Of a stretch of 64,000 bases of DNA, positions 21,301-33,344 are shown piece after piece. The notes beneath the pieces were generated by a model, which was given only the letters and a program-made list of their open reading frames with translations, was not told the origin of the DNA and did no database searches. Position 1 is the stretch's first letter, and every line of letters starts with the position of its first letter. Where the stretch lies: assembly GCA_025331125.1 (NCBI GenBank), contig JAOALB010000217.1, forward strand, positions 1 through 64,000, read 5' to 3'. Made by a program: the position numbers and the translations under genes. The DNA comes from Mycogone perniciosa (lineage: Eukaryota; Ascomycota; Sordariomycetes; Hypocreales; Hypocreaceae).

Positions 21301-22626
21301 TTAATAACTTCGCGGTAAGCCTAGAACCTTCTCACTGATATAATTCAGAATCATCTCCCTGCTCACCGGCGCAATACGAGGTACCAGACATTCCCTGAAC
21401 CACCTCTCAACATCATACTCTGCAGCATACCCCATCCCGCCATGTGTAAGCACCGCTCTCTCGCAAGCTGTAAAGGCAGCCTCGGCTGCAATGTATTTAG
21501 CACTGTTGGCCGCTACTCCAATCGCGTTCTGACTGATGGACAGGTCTGTCTTGCTGGCGTCGTACAGTCTCGCTGCGTGATATGTAGCCAGCTTAGCCGC
21601 CTCGAGGCGGACGTACGCATCAGCTAATGGATGCGAAATGCCTTGATTCATGCCAATGGGTCGTTGGAAGACGACTCTTTCGCGAGCATATTCAGCCGCT
21701 TTTGCTAATGCTGCGTATCCCAAACCTAGAGCCTCGCCAGCCAAGAGACACCGCTCGGCATTCATGCCATGGAGGATTATCTTGAATCCCTGGCCTTCCT
21801 CGCCGATGAGTGAAGATGCAGGGACACGATACCCATCAAAGAAAACCTCGTTCGCATCGACAGCTCGACCACCCATCTTCTTGATCTTGCGCATAGTCAA
21901 GCCCAGTTGGCTACGATCGAGATCTATGCAGAAGAGTGAGAGCCCTTCACTCGGCCTCTGCGCTTCACCGTATTGCGTTGTACGAGCCAGCAAGATCATC
22001 TTGGAAGCAACCTGTGCACAAGTTATCCAAATCTTCTGGCCCGTTATGATGTATTCGTCTCCATCCTTCTTAGCCATTGTAGTTAAGCGCAATGTGTCAA
22101 GACCAGAATTTGGCTCTGTTACCCCAAAACATGCTCGCCACTTCCCAGAAATAATGTTTGGAATCGTTTCGTTTAACTGCTCATCCGTTCCGAACTTGGC
22201 GATCGGCTGTGTCGCATAGACGTTTGCATGGACAGCTTGCGCGCCAGCCATACCTGCCCCAGACTCAGTGATGGTCTGCATCATCATGACAGCCTCTGAA
22301 ATGCCCAGGCCGGATCCTCCGAGCGCCTCGGGAAGGGCTATGCCTAGCCAGCCACCGCGAGCCAAGGCAGCATGGAACTCCTTCGGGTCTTTCTCCTCTT
22401 GGTCGTGTTCTTGCCAGTACGTGTTGGGGAATTGAGAACAAACTTGACGGATGGCTTCACGAACAGTGAGCTGTGTTTCCGTGAAGCCTGTTGTCTCCAT
22501 GATATGTCGAGGACGGGTTGTTGAGAATGTGCGGTGCCCTCTTTCATGGATTTGGAGATCAGCGTGAATCTTACACTTTGCTCGCCGACTGAAATGCCAG
22601 ATTCGATAATTAATAGAGCGAGACAT
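21301..22626 (-). CDS. Acyl-CoA dehydrogenase family protein, probably mitochondrial
   Basis: A single-exon gene of 441 residues starting at the ATG complementary to 22624-22626. The first 45 residues are Arg-rich, free of Asp and nearly free of Glu, and end in RTFSTTRPRH, a good mitochondrial presequence. The rest is a full acyl-CoA dehydrogenase: the FAD/substrate motif CFGVTEPNSGLDT, KIWIT, the GEEGQGFKIILHGMNAER helix, VVFQRPIGMNQGISHPLAD, and a C-terminal ERAVLTHGGMGYAAEYDVER. These enzymes oxidise acyl-CoA thioesters at the alpha-beta bond using FAD and pass electrons to ETF. Chain length or branched-chain preference cannot be told. The lack of introns stands out against its neighbours. 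No PTS1 peroxisomal signal is present at the C-terminus. Confidence 0.92.
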   Translation of the reverse strand: MSRSINYRIWHFSRRAKCKIHADLQIHERGHRTFSTTRPRHIMETTGFTETQLTVREAIRQVCSQFPNTYWQEHDQEEKDPKEFHAALARGGWLGIALPEALGGSGLGISEAVMMMQTITESGAGMAGAQAVHANVYATQPIAKFGTDEQLNETIPNIISGKWRACFGVTEPNSGLDTLRLTTMAKKDGDEYIITGQKIWITCAQVASKMILLARTTQYGEAQRPSEGLSLFCIDLDRSQLGLTMRKIKKMGGRAVDANEVFFDGYRVPASSLIGEEGQGFKIILHGMNAERCLLAGEALGLGYAALAKAAEYARERVVFQRPIGMNQGISHPLADAYVRLEAAKLATYHAARLYDASKTDLSISQNAIGVAANSAKYIAAEAAFTACERAVLTHGGMGYAAEYDVERWFRECLVPRIAPVSREMILNYISEKVLGLPRSY

Positions 22627-23077
22627 GGTGATCAGAATACTCAAGTATTGTCAAAAATAACGAACTCTAGCACTGCCTGCAATAAGATGTAGGACACGAA
22701 TATAAGAGGTTGAAAGCTGCAGGTTTCCATTTGCGGGGTCACTGCGTCTCATCACCGTATACATCCGATTCGGCGCATAACACCCAATTCTATGATTCCA
22801 GTCAATCGCCATCAATTATCTCATATACCACCAAATGGTGTTAAATAGAGGTCTGTATGTGATGGATGAAAGAGGTTGAATTCTCAGATTGGTTGTGTCA
22901 TCAGCATCATCTACCCGAAAGGCGTCACGTCATAATAATGCTACAGACCACCATCTCATTATTGTAGTATGGAAACAGAATTGGCGACGTAATTACACAA
23001 GGGAGATTAAAATAGCGGGATGGTTGTTTTTAAATAGTCATCCTTTCCTACCACTGTCTTTTTGGAATAACCATACC
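22627..23077. other. Promoter region of the acyl-CoA dehydrogenase
   Basis: No gene visible. It holds the dehydrogenase promoter and the 3' end of the zinc-knuckle gene. Confidence 0.5.
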
Positions 23078-23771
23078 CTAGCAATGTGGTTTCATCTCCA
23101 ATAGCCTGGATACGAGGTCGTCGTTATGACTTGCGTCTGTGAAGAGAGTACTAGGAGTTTCATCTGTGGCTTCGTGGTCCTCTGACTGTATGGGCTGGCC
23201 TTGAGGCTCTGTCGCTCGTTGGTGGCAAACTCGATCGTCGGCCTTTCCCTCGCTTTTATCCTTGCCGTTGTCCTCCTCGGCCGCAACCTCCTGGGTGTAT
23301 TCCTTCTGTTTTTCGTCTTCCTCTGTCTGTTCACAACCTTCCATATCATAGGCGGTCTTGTCTGCTTCTTCTTCGGCATAATCATCATAGTCTTCCTCAC
23401 CGGCGTAGTCATAGCACTGCGGGCACTCAGCCCGCACATGTCCAAGCTCTCCGCAATTCCAACATTCTATATCGCCATGGTGATGTGCCCATAGAAGTCT
23501 GTTCCCCTGATAGATGGCCACGCGAGACCAACGCTGCTAATCGAGCAGTTAGCATTCGACGCGATACGGATTATAGTCAATGTCGTGAAGCGAATAAACA
23601 GCAAAACGAGAGATTTGAACCAGTAGCCTGCGGACTTGTGACACCAAATCATGTCTTGAAGAGGGACAGAACAGAGAAGGAATGAGGATGGAGTAGACAA
23701 AAGAGATGCATGACGTCAAGATATAGGGAAGAGAAGGTATGAAGGGGAAAAGAGGCACTCACTTCAGACAT
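23078..23771 (-). CDS. Small CCHC zinc-knuckle protein with an acidic tail
   Basis: Exon 1 is only nine bases (23763-23771, Met-Ser-Glu) and is followed by a 229-nt intron with GTGAGT and CAG ends. Exon 2 is 23078-23533. The product has 154 residues. A perfect CCHC knuckle CWNCGELGHVRAEC (C-X2-C-X4-H-X4-C) lies at about residues 27-40, followed by CPQC and a long tail rich in Glu, Asp and Lys. Single knuckles of this kind bind single-stranded RNA or DNA. Nothing retroviral (no gag, protease or RT) is nearby, so it looks like a cellular nucleic-acid-binding protein. The family is not recognised further. The tiny first exon is supported by frame continuity and by the absence of another ATG before the knuckle, but should be checked with RNA. 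Confidence 0.65.
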
Positions 23772-24492
23772 TTTAGAAAATTTCTTAAATAAAATATTAA
23801 TCAGACGTAGTAGATTTTGTCAAATAAGGATCGACTTCCTTCTTCTGAGGTTGGCTTTGAGTAGGTAGGTATTTTCTCAAGTTGACAGGATTAAAAGGGC
23901 GTGCTGACTGCGGGGTTATGATTAAAGATTTCTAGTGTCGCTACGGAGTACAAGTCCTGCTACCATGAACTTACATGGATGTATCCTTTTGATGTACTTC
24001 GTAGGTTGTATCTATATTTATTGCTGTTGGAAAATAGGTCGACGCAGGGAACTTTGGATAGCGCGTTAGAGAAGACAGGAAAGGAAAGGAAAAGTGAGAG
24101 CCGTGGGGGGAAGAATGATTTTATACCTGTTGTTAACCACTCCTGCTAGTATGCAGGCTATTCAGGGCGAAGACTGTGAGCATCCAACGACCTACTTCCG
24201 ACCATAACAATCAACAGGCAGGTTGACAATACTAGCACGCGAACTTCTCAGACAGGAGTCAAGTCGGGCATACCCTGCCGAGTGAATGCGGTCCTGCAAC
24301 AAACAGGGCGAATGGGGACTCATAAAACCTCATTCAATTCAAAGGAAAACAATGTGGTCTCCTGCATGATGGAGTTGATATCCGCTTCGACCCACTACTT
24401 TGTTTGCTTCGTCAGAAACTTGAACATGATTATATTTCTGAACCAGCTTCTGACCGAATGCTTATGCCTTGTATGATATACTCACTCCCATG
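23772..24492. other. Intergenic
   Basis: Promoter of the zinc-knuckle gene and 3' flank of the next regulator. A TACGGAGTA word lies near 23942; no gene seen. Confidence 0.5.
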
Positions 24493-26987
24493 CTATAATG
24501 ACCTTTCCAGAAACTTGAGTCCACCGCCCGCTTGCGTGAGATCATTCGCCTGCAAGAACAATCCAAGATCACCCAGGGTATCATCGCCCTCCCAGTTACC
24601 ATTGACCAAATTAAAATATTGCTCTTCCATAATTTCCTCCTGTGCCCGCCCCTGCCCAGGTACCAACATAGTGCCATCTCCGTTGGGATATCCTTGTGCG
24701 GGAGACACTGCCTCTGGTTCAGGCGCGCTGATCGACATCTCCGATTTGTCGGCTTCCTCGCTTGCTTCATTACTAGTAGCTTCTGGTTGAGAACCGTGTA
24801 GTCGAGCAGCGATAGAGCGGTCCAAATAGTGGAGAAATAGATCCAGCACGTTGTTGTTGATTCGCCAGTATTTTTGAACTTCCTTCAGACAGAGTAGACA
24901 TGTTTCCGCGCGATGTTCGGCGAGTCTTCGCGATACGCCGGTGCCTCGTCGAATGCTGATTGTGTGGATACACAATGCTGCGAAGGTACCAGCAATTCTA
25001 GGTATTCATTTGTCAGTTTGTGGCTATTGAACAGAAGCTTGGAATATCTTTGGTGTTCACTCACAGGTGCATCTGTCCATACCGCAATGTCCCTTGTATA
25101 GACATGTCCTCAACGATCCTGCTTATTCGGCAGGCTGCTTTCAACACGACCTCGCTTCCTTGACTTCCTTCTTCGTTTCGCAAAAAGCTATTGCGATAGA
25201 TGAGGATGCGCATATGACTACAGTTGTTATGATTAGTTTGCAAGTTCGGGACCACCTGTGAGACAAAGAACATACTTGTATGCGATATGTAATAAGCACG
25301 CCCACACTGAATCTGTTCCTTCATCGGAGGCGCACTTCATATACTCTGGGAGACTATTCTTCCATGCCTCGAGCGATGTGTTCAGATCCTGGACCTCTCC
25401 TGCGGTTGACGAGGACCGGCCGGGAACGAAGTGCAAGTCAATAACTCGCCCAACTAGTACACGGGTTAGTTCGGGCCTCATGAGATGTAAAGCAAAGAAA
25501 AACGTACGTAGCTTTGCAATTTCGACCATCTTGATTACGTATGTGATGTGCTCAGGGAGAGACGAGCCAAATGGAGAATTTATGCAGCTCACTTCAGATT
25601 CGAGATCTGATGGACTCAATGGCTCAATATCACAGTCTAAGTCTCTTATTCTGCTCGGTAGACCAAGATGTGCAGCTGTTTGTTTCTCCCTTACCTGGGC
25701 ACTTGATTAGCTCCACGAGTCCGTGTTTATTCGGCTAATTTGGAAAGAAATCGTACGTAAATGGCCCACCATATTCTCTTCCTCATCCGCGCGGCGTGAG
25801 TCGTCTTCGATATAGACCGGGGACTTGTTGAATAGTCAGCAAACAAAGTTCAGATACTTTCCCCTCTCAGAGACGTCAAATCGTGGCGACTTACGATCTA
25901 TGCAAGCCATACGCTTCAGCCAGCGTGATAGCAACACCGAGCCAGTACCTCGCGTTCCTCACATCTGCAGGCCCTCCTCGCCAAAAGCTCATGAGAAATA
26001 TCGACTGAATCAGGACAATCTCGTCCTTTTCCCAGTCTGCATGGAACAACAGTCTTGCCCGTGTGTACAGCAGGCTCTTGGCCTCATAACGATCCTTGAA
26101 CCCCATGGCAGTGATGGTCTCGTCATCACAATACATCGAGCCAATGTACAGTATGGCTTGTAGCAAGATGCGCGAAATAGACATGGATGCTAGACGTCGC
26201 GTCACGTCTGCACGGTCGAGGATTGGGTAGCTTGGATGGAACCATCTGAAGTATGTCTCGATAGTTGGGAGACAACTTTGGAGATCTGGCAGAGTCAGGG
26301 CTCCCTCGTCACGGAGGTATCGCATGGTTCCGGCGCTAATTCCGGGGCTCTCGAAAGGCGAATTGCCATTGATCTGGGGCGTTGTAGGGATAGGAAACGT
26401 GAGCCGCGGTTTCTGATTGCCCTCGGTGTTGGTTTTTGCAACGATGCCATCGTTTCCAGGAACCAGCGTCAGGAAGTTGGCTTCACCAAAGAAAAGAGTG
26501 CCGGCTGCCCGTACGGGTGATATCGGAGTAGCACCGCGATTTTCGCGGTCTTCCTGCGATGTGCCATTTTGCTCATCACGATGGGCGTCATTTGATATAC
26601 CCGCAGTCACAAGAGTCAAAGAGGTGGCAACTTCACTTGACTGCTTCGCGACTCCGGGCTGAGGCGTCTGACTCAGTGACGGAGCTGTCTCAAATCCGCC
26701 TTCACTGGGCTGCCGAAGTCGGCGAGACCTCCTAGGATACCTGGACTTATTATTAGAAACTTGATTCGTACAGCAAATTCTATACAGGATGCTAGCACTC
26801 ACCTCCCGCGACGAGATGGTAGGACCTCGCATTTTGCCCCAGAGCTAAAACAATGAGAACAAGGCTGTTTCTCCGTCACGTCGCAACGCACACGCCGACT
26901 ATTGCATTCGCGACAAGCATGCTTTGCGCGAGTCTTCTTAGCGTCTATGTTGGCTGGAGACGGTGGAATGTCCGGCGAACTGCCCAT
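24493..26987 (-). CDS. Zn2Cys6 transcription factor with fungal_trans domain
   Basis: Seven exons on the minus strand (26803-26987, 25895-26740, 25757-25823, 25508-25694, 25276-25453, 25065-25217, 24493-24997) keep phase throughout and give 706 residues. The zinc cluster at about residues 25-53 reads C-X2-C-X6-C-X7-C-X2-C-X6-C (CRECNSRRVRC ... CSHC ... C). A Ser/Thr/Pro/Gln-rich linker follows, then the fungal_trans domain with YFRWFHPSYPILDR, LLQAILYIGSMYCDD, RKRIWWAIYVREKQTAAHLG and EIAKLLGRVIDLHF. The last two motifs only appear once the introns are removed, which supports the splice model. The C-terminal 150 residues are acidic and Gln/Glu-rich, a likely activation region. Target genes are unknown; the nearest candidate is the DAL5-type porter directly upstream. 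Confidence 0.88.
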
Positions 26988-27422
26988 GATGACGATCTTG
27001 TATGAGAACGCATGGAAAATTTGTACTGAGGTGAAGCGACCCAAGATTTCTCAGGGCGTGTTGGAAGTGGGAAACGAAACGGCGGCTTAAGCATTGATTC
27101 TCTCCTGGCTTAGCCGTTTTACACCAACCCAAACGGTGTACGAGGAGGTAAAAAACGGTACACCAAGTATTAGTAGTATTAGTACGGAGTACTAGTGCGG
27201 AGTACTTCGTAGTCACACCTCTTATCACTAGGGGCGTCGTATTCTTGCTTACATATCTATTCTCAGTACTTCGTACGATATATGGAGTACGAATATCCAG
27301 TAATATGCAGCATATGAAGAATGTACGCTATTGAATCTATGTATGTATTACTTCGTACTCAACTTCGTATGCCGAACACGCTCCAAATTCATCATTACAC
27401 CAAAACACCAGACCCTTCTTGC
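26988..27422. other. Promoter of the regulator, with clustered palindromic words
   Basis: Contains GTACGGAGTACTAGTGCGGA and TACTTCGTA words at about 27180-27350. No gene seen. Confidence 0.5.
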
Positions 27423-29089
27423 TCATAGGAACCACCTGAATTCGGGTGCACTTGGGCCGTCCCGCAGCCTCATAGTGGGAATATCCTTCGGATCAATCTT
27501 AACGCCCATCCTGCGGTCGCGTCTCTTGTTGTCCCAGATCATGTAAAGGCCCATAAGCACTGTCACAAGCGCGCCAGTTGCACCGAAGCATGCTGCAACA
27601 ATAAGTGCAGGCGTGTACTTCGGGGCGTCCTGCTCGCGGAAGATGTTGCTGGCCACCAGGCCCATGACGTTGGCCATCGGCACGCCGACAGAGGTCAGCG
27701 TCATGCGCCGGCCCTCGTGGGCGATGTTGTTATTGTACCAAGTAGACAGGAGAACGGATGGGGCGGAGGTGCCCCAGCACATCATGAAGGTCGCATAATA
27801 GGCGAGCTTCAGTTGTGCGTTGACGTCTGTGATGGAGGCGTAGATGATGAAGCCGGTAAAGGTAAACACAAATCCGAGCACGATAAAGGGGAAACGAAGG
27901 CGCGTCCAGTCCGAGAAGAATGCCAGAACAAGCAGCATGACAGCACCGGTGACATTGGGAGCCACAGTGTACAAGTTGGTCTCGACAACTGGGAGTCCCA
28001 ATCGCTGGATAATCTGAGGCAAAAATAGCGTGACTGACTGTAGGGGCACGCCCAGGCATATTTCAATCAGCAGGAAGCCGTAGGTCGATGGATATTTGAA
28101 GATCTTGAGCGAGTCCTTGAAATCAAACTTCTCAGAAACGACAGATGAGGAGTCGACCTGGATACGGTGGAAGGCGAGTGACCTCTCCTCCTCGTTAAGA
28201 AACTTGGCCTCGGAGGCGCTGCGCGGGAGGTACCAGTAGGCGAAGATGCCGAACAGCACAGTAGCAGAGCCCTCAATAAGGAAGAGGTAGCGCCAGACGA
28301 GCATCTGGGGGTTCTGAATTTGGAAGACGCCGAAGGCGAGCAAACCACTGAAGGCACTGGCAATGTTGGACGCAGCGTAGAAAACGGCCAAGCGACGAGC
28401 GAGCTCTCCACGACGGTAGAATGTAGTCAAGTAATAGATGACTGTGGGGAAGAAGGCAGCTTCAGCCATGCCGAGGAACCAGCGCACGGCGAAGATACCG
28501 GCAAAGTTGGTTGTGGCAGAAGTGAAGAGCGTCATGGAGCCAAATGTCAACATCATGATGGGCAGGGCGCGGTCGGGGCCGAACTTCTTAGCCAGCATGG
28601 CGATGGGGGGAGCGAAGATAACATAGGGGACGAAGAAGATGGACACAACGAGGTTATACTGGTTCGGCAGGAATCCAAGGTCTGTGATACCAGCAGTTAG
28701 CGGATGAAGCGCAATGAGGAACCGAGTTTCAATTACCTTTGCTGAGGCCTTTGGTCTGGGCATTACCCAAGTTTCCCTTGTCCAGAGCATTACAAAGGTC
28801 TATCCCAAGTACATAAGTGTCAGCCCATGGCTTGATAGCCCATTGCGACGGCTTCAACAACGACTGCCGATATAGCGATTGGTAACTCACACATGACGGC
28901 CAAAACTGGCAGAATGCGAATGTCAAACTTGAAGCAAAGCCTTCGCTCAGCAGGATGATCGAGAACACGCGCTGTCGTCTCGACAAGACCCTCCTTGTAA
29001 CTGTAGACTTGGCCAAGCGTGTCATTGTTATTACCCGTTTTGGTGTCCTTGGCGACAGCACTTTCAACATCTGCCGTGGGCGTGGCCAT
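27423..29089 (-). CDS. MFS anion:cation symporter (DAL5/allantoate permease family)
   Basis: Exons 28891-29089, 28737-28799 and 27423-28681 (minus strand) give 506 residues. Removing the introns restores the family hallmark VMYLCNALDKGNLGNAQTKG and then DLGFLPNQYN. Further family features are RWFLGMAEAAFFPTVIYYL, YRRGELARRLAVFYAASNIA, NPQMLVWRYLFLIEG, and NNNIAHEGRRMTLTSVGVPM. Twelve membrane segments are evident. This family imports organic anions such as allantoate, nicotinate, pantothenate or dipeptides across the plasma membrane. The exact substrate is open. It lies between a Zn2Cys6 regulator and a group of small amino-acid metabolism genes (RidA, DapA family, D-serine dehydratase), so a nitrogenous or keto-acid substrate is conceivable. 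Confidence 0.9.
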
Positions 29090-30572
29090 GATGGGCGATG
29101 CTGTTTCTCAACAGCTAACCTCTAAGTCAGAGCGGTTTTGGATGGCAAAAAGAGTTTCTTTCTGAGACAGACTCTTCGCCTGGATAATAAAAGTTAAATC
29201 CAGAGGGAGGGAAAAAGGGGATCTAGCGCGCGATGGGTAGTAAGCACAAAAGCGCTATCTCAAAACAACCGTCCCAGGATTTGACTGATTGCCTTGTGAA
29301 CTTCCCTCGCTGGACTAGGGGAGTCCTCTGGACTTTATATCAGAGCAACAAGGTTAGACAAACAAATTGCTCACCCTATCTCGAAATGCTCATTTACATT
29401 AAAACCAGTGCCAGGGGGGCGCCTCATTGGGATTGGGCCTGCTGTTATCGTGTAGGTATCATGCCCCTGCTCTCTCCCAGGTGTGGCCGCCACACGCGCG
29501 TTGTTGCAAACTGCATGATATGGATGGCACACCATCTCATAAAGGAATCAACCGTTCTACATACCCATCCTCCATTAACCCTCTTTTTAAAGCCCTTCGG
29601 AATCCAGTTCGGTACATTACGCACGTACGATTCGAGATTTCCCCAGAAAAATCGAAACATATTAGAAGCATCACCTACTACTAGTAGTAGTACTGCTAGT
29701 TGACGGCAGTTGATCACTCATGTCAAAAGATAAGCATACCGGACTTTTATCTTACGAAACGGCTAGCGGACTGATAGCTGACCCGATCAGGGAGGGTACC
29801 AACCACTAAGAGAAATCGCCCTAGTGGTGGAGTATTAAAGATACGGACAGCACTATCTACCGTCTCTTCCGGGTTCGAGTTAATACTCTTCTCCAGGAAA
29901 GGATTCGTGGGGAAACCTGGAGTCGGAAGAACAGTTACTCCACAATTGATAGCAACGGCTTGGCGTATCCGAGATAGAGAATCAATATTAATACCTAGTG
30001 CTCCGTACCATCACAATAGTTAACCATTCCCGAACGGCATTGGGATTGAGACACGCCCTTGTGGCTCTATCATGTTTGGTCCTTGCGTGGGGATGGCAAG
30101 GTGGGCATTTTCGGCCAAATTGCGAGCTGGGGCCTTCGGTGGGGGTTGGTGGGGGTCATGCCGTCGCTTAATGGTTATCTGCGGATCCCCGACATTCCAA
30201 TCATTCCCAAGGCCCAATTAAGTTGCAGAATCCAATTCGGTATGGACACATTGTGCATGTCTGGACTGCAGCTCATTGTTGGGGGGTTTGGGGTTGTGGG
30301 GGTTGCGAAGCTGCCAGAGCTTGGGGGCCAACCCAGCCTTTGGCCATCCTCCTCCTCTCTTGTGAGGGGGACATCGAGTCCAAGCAGAGGATAGCAGCGG
30401 GGAAGCTTTCTATCGGCTTTCTGGTCCATCCGATCTCGCAGCTAGCGAATTAAATTGTCGTGGTTGAAAAGGCGTAGGTCGTAGGTAAGCTACAACTTGT
30501 CAACTACACCATCACTTTGAGCCGCAATCCCAGATCCTCTCCCATACCAACCAGACAAACAACACCGTCAAA
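29090..30572. other. Divergent intergenic region
   Basis: About 1.5 kb between the DAL5-type porter and RidA starts. Open frames are short and not protein-like. A GT-rich stretch lies near 30120-30310. Confidence 0.5.
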
Positions 30573-31181
30573 ATGGCCACCAAGACCCCTATTCTCACCG
30601 ATAAGGCCCCCAAGCCTCTCCCTGGCATCTACAGCCAGGCCATTGTCGCCAACGGCATGGTCTTCGTCTCTGGCGCTGTGCCAATGGACCCCGTCACCAT
30701 GGAGCTCATTCCTGGCGACATCCAGGCTCACACTGTAAGCCCTCTGCAGTCCATATCAATCACACGTCCAAGGTTACGCCTCTGGGTGTGAATCTGGCCT
30801 CCCAGAGCAGTCATGTTAATGATTTTCCAGCACCAATGCATCAAGAACCTGTCCGCCATTCTGGAGGCTGCCGGCAGCAGCATTGACAAGGTCGTCAAGG
30901 TCAACGTCTTCTTGGCCAACATGGACGACTTCGCCAAGATGAACGAGGTCTACACTACTTACTGGGGCGATGTCAAGCCTTGCCGAACGTATGTTTTCTA
31001 ACTTTTCCACTAATAATACCCCTCTCTCCAGCGTGAAACAACCCCGCTGTCAGAGAATACAATGGCGGGGTCCGCATTTAATTCGTTCTGGAGGCTAATA
31101 TATGGATTCAATAGCTGTGTTGCTGTCAAGACTCTGCCTCTGAACACCGACGTTGAGATTGAGTGCACTGCTATCTTGTAA
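30573..31181 (+). CDS. RidA/YjgF/UK114 family imine deaminase
   Basis: Exons 30573-30734, 30831-30988 and 31115-31181 give 128 residues, the normal length. Family landmarks are GIYSQAIVANGMVFVSGAVP near the start, the central helix KNLSAILEAAGSSIDKVVKV, NEVYTTYWGD, and the C-terminal PCRTCVAVKTLPLNTDVEIE with the conserved Arg that binds the substrate carboxylate. RidA proteins form trimers and hydrolyse reactive 2-aminoacrylate and other enamine/imine products of PLP enzymes to 2-keto acids. There is no clear mitochondrial presequence, so a cytosolic form is likely. D-serine dehydratase, which generates exactly such intermediates, is encoded 2 kb downstream. Confidence 0.95.
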
Positions 31182-31427
31182 ATGGGATAAGATCATGTTA
31201 ATAAAAACAACAATAACGGGCCTGTAAAATAGACTAGGATAGATCTCAGTAAAAATAAAAGAAAGACCCATCTCGGCCATCCTCCTCCGTGTGAAGAGAT
31301 GTCAGCATCGGCGTCGTCGGTATCAATGATAAACGATTAATATTCGATGCGCCTACCTAGGCATTTCTCCCTTTACATAATGCTTATATTCCCATAAAGA
31401 AGTACAATGTCTCCACATCATTTTATC

Positions 31428-32438
31428 TCACGCAATATCCTGCAAGCTATTCTCCACATCCATCATCTCCTTCATGCCCGCTGCAATCTCAGCTATCTTG
31501 GCCTCATCTGGCCTCGGGAGCGGCCTCCTCGCCCATCCACCGTAGCCAGAGAATGCTCGTAGTGCAGCCTTGACACCAACGACACCTGTCTGAATGGCAA
31601 CCCAGTCGCCACTAGCCAAGACTGCCTGCAGTGCGTTTGCCTCTGCAGTCTTGCCCTCCTCTGCCAGCTGGAACAACCGCACATTCGCCCTGGGAGAGAT
31701 GTTGGCCAGGCCGCCAATGACACCAGCGGCACCGTTGGCGAGTGAAGAGAGCGTGAAGTCGGCTGAGCCGGCGAAGCACTGGAAGTTCTGCCCCGTAGCC
31801 TTGACAGAGGCGGCAACGCGACCAAGCTTGCCTGTGTTGCCGCAAGTGAATTTGCATCCGACGATGTTCTGGTGCTTGCTTAGAGTGATAAGTGTGTCTG
31901 AGTTAATGTCGATGCCGGGGGTGGCTCCGGGATAGTTGTAAATGATGATGGGGATGGGAGAAGCATCGGCAATTCCTGTGAAGAAGTCGATAATAGTCGA
32001 ACTTGAGAACAAGGGATTGTAGTAGCTCGGGGGAAGCACCAAAGCGTAGTCGCCGCCACAAGCGGCAGCCTCCTTACATAGACTAATGGCCTCAATGGTT
32101 GACTGCGCACCGCAGCCAACAATCAGAGGAAGGGACAGGAAACCAGCAGCATCCAGAGCCGCTCGCGTAGTCTTAGTAATGATTGAACGCTCATCGTGTG
32201 TGAGGTGAACAGCCTCGCCGTTGGAACCCTGGACGGCGAGACCCGCGACACCGGCCTTGGCGAGCCGGACGGCATGTCGAGAGACCGTCTTCACGTCTAG
32301 TTCGTCGGTTTCAGGGTCGAAGAATGCAACAGTTGGTACGTAGATTCCTCGCTTGAGAGGCCGAATAGGATGAACGGCTTCGCTGTGATGAGAGGCGTCA
32401 TTCTCAGCTTCGGTAACTGGATAGGCTGAAGGCGACAT
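31428..32438 (-). CDS. DapA/N-acetylneuraminate lyase family aldolase
   Basis: One exon, 336 residues, from the ATG complementary to 32436-32438. A class I (Schiff-base) TIM barrel is evident: GSNGEAVHLTHDE (residues 71-83), the Tyr in IIYNYPG (Y169), and the Schiff-base lysine K196 in IVGCKFTCGNTG. Fungal members act as 4-hydroxy-2-oxoglutarate aldolase, deoxy-keto-hexonate aldolase or related lyases. True lysine synthesis through DapA is not used in fungi (they use aminoadipate), so the role is catabolic. The frame stays open for another 91 codons upstream, but a TATA-like sequence within that stretch and the normal family length favour the shorter start. A longer, mitochondrially targeted form cannot be excluded. 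Confidence 0.9.
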   Translation of the reverse strand: MSPSAYPVTEAENDASHHSEAVHPIRPLKRGIYVPTVAFFDPETDELDVKTVSRHAVRLAKAGVAGLAVQGSNGEAVHLTHDERSIITKTTRAALDAAGFLSLPLIVGCGAQSTIEAISLCKEAAACGGDYALVLPPSYYNPLFSSSTIIDFFTGIADASPIPIIIYNYPGATPGIDINSDTLITLSKHQNIVGCKFTCGNTGKLGRVAASVKATGQNFQCFAGSADFTLSSLANGAAGVIGGLANISPRANVRLFQLAEEGKTAEANALQAVLASGDWVAIQTGVVGVKAALRAFSGYGGWARRPLPRPDEAKIAEIAAGMKEMMDVENSLQDIA

Positions 32439-33344
32439 GAAGGGCAGGTCTTTGTGGTATACTCCGTGATGTGGTGTGTTAAAAAGAGAGATGTGCCCAA
32501 GACTAATAACGCCTTCGACAAAGCCACGAAATATTGGAGGTTTCCTTTTCAACAAGCCGGGCCCAGCAGAAGGAAGTGTACAATGCAGTATACTATAAAA
32601 ATGATCAGAAAGATATCCTGAAATTCTTAGGAGAGGAGCAGAAGAAAAATGGCGAAGCAGCTTCGCCTCATTGCGAGAAAGACGGGGAACCTGGGGGGAT
32701 AAGACCCCCACGCCCCTAAATCCTGATCTCCTGGTCCACTGTCATCCCCATGTTTCTTCTCCATGCTACTAGAGGGCGTGACACTGTTGTACCGTTGCAC
32801 CGGATATAATAGTATTATTCTCCGTCGAGTTGCATCGTTTCCTCGAATCAGGCAACGTTGCGAACTCATGGTCGTAGCGTGACAATGAAGTACGCCGAGT
32901 GTGTTCCCGTTTTCCATCTGAGACACGAAGTCGATCCCAAAAATGTCCCGAGACGATCAGGCATATTCTATTATAATGACAACAGTACGGAGTACTCCGG
33001 AACAGTCTCAGTTCTAAGGAATACAGGATAGGCTCCCCGGGTAGAAGGAATCCTTACGCCCGGAATTGATGCCTACGAGTACCTATGAAGCTTTGATGCT
33101 AACCCAGGTCCGGAATTTGTGGGCTTCTTCAGGAGCTTCGTCTTCCCCCACGAATCCTTGTTTGCCTCGGTGGGGGTCCTTCCGCGCTATTACACGCCAG
33201 ATTTCCTCTTCTCCTGTTCGAAGCCATGACAGTCCATACCATCTGGATGAAATTCTAATGATGCAGAATATCCCATACAACACATGCTGCTCAGATTTGG
33301 TGATATTATTGATCTACTATTGAAAAAATGCCGACAATCACCTC
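32439..33344. other. Promoter and spacer
   Basis: Holds the aldolase leader and the 3' flank of the D-serine dehydratase gene. A GTACGGAGTACTCCG word lies near 32987. No gene seen. Confidence 0.5.

Noticed and set aside
32439..32711. N-terminal extension of the DapA-family protein (91 codons)
   Set aside because: In frame, but unlike the family and covering TATA-like sequence; treated as leader.
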